Source of the DNA: Ectothiorhodospiraceae bacterium 2226
GTDB taxonomy: Bacteria; Pseudomonadota; Gammaproteobacteria; GCA-013348725
Direction: 5' to 3'
Length of the DNA stretch: 64,000 nucleotides
Assembly (NCBI GenBank): GCA_013348725.1
Contig: CP054689.1
Location: 2,414,501-2,478,500, forward strand
Shown here: in pieces, positions 62,640 to 64,000 of the stretch
How the letters are laid out: each line of letters starts with the position of its first letter
Position numbering within the stretch: position 1 is the stretch's first letter
Made by a program: the position numbers and the translations under genes
Notes under the pieces: model-generated
Seen by the model: only the letters and a program-made list of their open reading frames with translations
Database searches by the model: none
What the model was told of the DNA's origin: nothing

Positions 62640-62909
62640 TCAGTCGTCGTAAGGCTGATCTGAGCGTGGTGCATTCGGCAACTGCTGATCCAAAGACTGC
62701 CGGTATCTGATGCACCCGCGCATGAACTGCGGCCACTCCGGCACGATCGGGAGCCGATCGGTCTTCTCCGGCAGCAAACCCCATAAGGCGGGATGGTGCC
62801 AGCACAGCTCGTGCAGGGTGCTATCGCGATGCTCTCGGATACCTTGTCGCAGCTTTCGGGCTTCCGCGAGGAGTTCTTCGCGGCTCATCTGGTCGAGGTC
62901 CTCGTCCAT
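62640..62909 (-). CDS. Small conserved hypothetical protein
   Basis: 89 residues, acidic at the start (MDEDLDQMSREELLAEARKL) and likely helical through residue 40, then a Trp-rich stretch (LCWHHPALWGLLPEK) ending with a charged tail. I do not recognise the family, though the start resembles small helical proteins found beside toxin-antitoxin or DUF genes. The ATG at 62909 is chosen because GGGAGG is 5-6 bases upstream; an in-frame GTG at 62924 is weaker. Confidence 0.6.
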   Translation of the reverse strand: MDEDLDQMSREELLAEARKLRQGIREHRDSTLHELCWHHPALWGLLPEKTDRLPIVPEWPQFMRGCIRYRQSLDQQLPNAPRSDQPYDD

Positions 62910-63027
62910 GTCGGCCTCCCGCACAAGGTTCGTGGTGGAGCGAGTGTCTGAGAGCAGAGCTTAGAGCGAGCGCTGGTTTAGCGCGATGTGGTGGGGCTCG
63001 TGAGGATCATGATGTCGGCGCAAGTGC

Positions 63028-63766
63028 TCAATGCAGCGCCGTCGCGTCGCCGCAGCACTTCTTGAACTTCCTGCCGGAGCCGCAGGGGCAGGGGTCGTTG
63101 CGGCCCACCTTCGGTTCCTCGCGGCGATAGGTCTCGATGCGCGCCCGTGCGGCCGCCTCCCTAAGTGGCACGAAGTAGTCGCACAAGCTGTCCAGCGCCG
63201 CCTCGATCGCCGCCGGCGCCTCGGCGGGCGCGCGTGCCTTGAGTGACGCCACGTCATGCACGGTCTCTAGGTCCTCGGACTCGGCGTGGGTGATGATGGG
63301 CTCGAGCATCTCGGGTGACTCTTCCAGTAGCGCCGACCACCAAGGTTCGCCGAACACATCCACCGCCAGCATGAACCCGCCGCACCAAAGGTCCACCAGG
63401 GTAAGATCCTGCTCGTCGTTGCCGACGAAAAGCGGGTCGGCTTGGCCCTCGATTACCGCCGCAGCCACGTCGGTGTAGTGGCGCATGATGAGTTCCAGTA
63501 CCGCCTGCGCCTGCTCCTGACTGTCGAACTCGGGCCGCGCCTCGCCCTCGTCCATGTCCCATACCCAGGGAAGCCATTCGCTCGGTGGAATCAGGTCGGG
63601 ATTCAGCGCGCGAGCGCGGTCAGGTAGCCGTCCAGCGTCGACAGCGGCATGGCGGACTCGGGCACGGTGTCGGAGAGCAGGACTCGTCGAGGCGATTCAG
63701 CTCTTCGTCGGAGAGCGGGGTGAGGGCATGGGTTCTCTCGCTACCTAGGGGCGCTATGAGGCGCAC
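63028..63766 (-). pseudogene. YecA/UPF0149-type protein with SEC-C motif, frameshifted
   Basis: The region 63028-63555 encodes an intact C-terminal part ending in a SEC-C zinc motif, [17 protein letters not shown]. Upstream, three frames together give the missing UPF0149 N-terminus: [14 protein letters not shown], then [25 protein letters not shown] after a base lost near 63680-63685, then [18 protein letters not shown] after another loss near 63605-63612. Restoring both bases gives a protein of about 246 residues, normal for the family. A likely start is GTG at 63766. Either two lesions or two base-calling errors. Confidence 0.8.
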
Positions 63767-63917
63767 CGAGCCGCCAGGGTAGATTCCTTCGGGCGCGGCG
63801 GCAAGCGGCCGCGCTTTACGCGCTCACGAGAGATGAACACGCGAGTCAGAGCAGGATAGAAAATAAATCCATCCCCTTCTCGCTACTACGTTCCCTCTCT
63901 TTGCTAAACGCGGCGGT

Positions 63918-63992
63918 CTATCGAAGTCCCAAAAACCCCAGGATGACCAGAACGATGACGATAAGCCCAACTATGTAGATGATGTTGTTCAT
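63918..63992 (-). CDS. 24-residue single-helix membrane protein
   Basis: The ATG at 63992 opens MNNIIYIVGLIVIVLVILGF and then LGLR, ending with TAG at 63918-63920. The product is a single hydrophobic helix of a kind I recall as widespread in proteobacteria (near-identical IYIVGLIVIVLVIL cores), with no assigned function. AAGG lies 4 bases before the start. The window ends 8 bases upstream, so the promoter is not visible. Confidence 0.6.
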   Translation of the reverse strand: MNNIIYIVGLIVIVLVILGFLGLR

Positions 63993-64000
63993 GAAACCTT

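Overview
The window looks like a stretch of chromosome from a GC-rich gammaproteobacterium, probably a sulfur oxidiser of the Chromatiales/Ectothiorhodospiraceae type. The pointers are a flavocytochrome c sulfide dehydrogenase pair (fccA-fccB), three DUF2173 proteins (a family I associate with sulfur oxidisers), a gamma-type lpoB lipoprotein cluster, a yeaGH-ycgB-like operon and a YadGH-type ABC exporter. This taxonomic reading is inference from gene content. I found no rRNA, tRNA, CRISPR array, transposase or phage gene; the content is mostly core and housekeeping genes in short operons.

0-6.5 kb: the 5' part of an exported beta-propeller-like protein (minus strand), a TLC/MFS-type transporter, a Tat-exported aldo/keto reductase, a free-standing metOD1 protein directly followed by a PAS-PAS-GGDEF-EAL protein, and a Nudix hydrolase. 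6.5-12.8 kb: a sufB-C-D-S-U-T iron-sulfur assembly operon behind a promoter carrying a near-consensus IscR type-1 site, followed by a Rieske ferredoxin. 12.8-14.1 kb: three tandem DUF2173 genes preceded by a C12 tract.

14-29 kb: an AsmA-like protein, an outer-membrane beta-barrel whose upstream region holds a perfect 34-bp palindrome, an EamA protein, an RND efflux pair, a MarR regulator, two tandem DUF1328 membrane proteins, a CDF metal exporter, a methyltransferase with a signal peptide, a frameshifted DUF488 gene, a cupin, an aldo/keto reductase, msrA, a 2H phosphoesterase, a lipoprotein made of a CycH-like domain, and a sulfotransferase relic. 29-44 kb: Sel1-repeat protein, M28 peptidase, lemA plus an M48 protease, a bacterial voltage-gated sodium channel, an aldose-6-phosphate mutarotase, DUF2058, a NYN-LOTUS protein, an ABC exporter, a 5-FCL-like protein, and a lipid-type methyltransferase whose 3' end overlaps convergently with a large MscK-type channel.

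44-64 kb: prkA-yeaH-spoVR plus an SRPBCC protein (a stress or starvation operon), lytic transglycosylase slt, a cold-shock protein, a four-lipoprotein operon including lpoB, fccAB, a TerB-like protein, nadC with a PhyH dioxygenase, an alkaline-ceramidase-like membrane protein, a DksA/TraR zinc-finger protein, a YciI protein, a YecA/SEC-C gene with two apparent single-base deletions, and a 24-residue membrane peptide.

Several genes (DUF488, YecA, the sulfotransferase relic, a possible small ORF near 5.8 kb) carry apparent frameshifts; at least three of them look like single-base losses. Base-calling error is as likely as true decay, so raw reads should be checked. The most interesting leads are the DUF2173 triplet with its poly-C tract, the metOD1/c-di-GMP gene pair, the 34-bp palindrome and the IscR-type control of a SufU/SufT-type operon.
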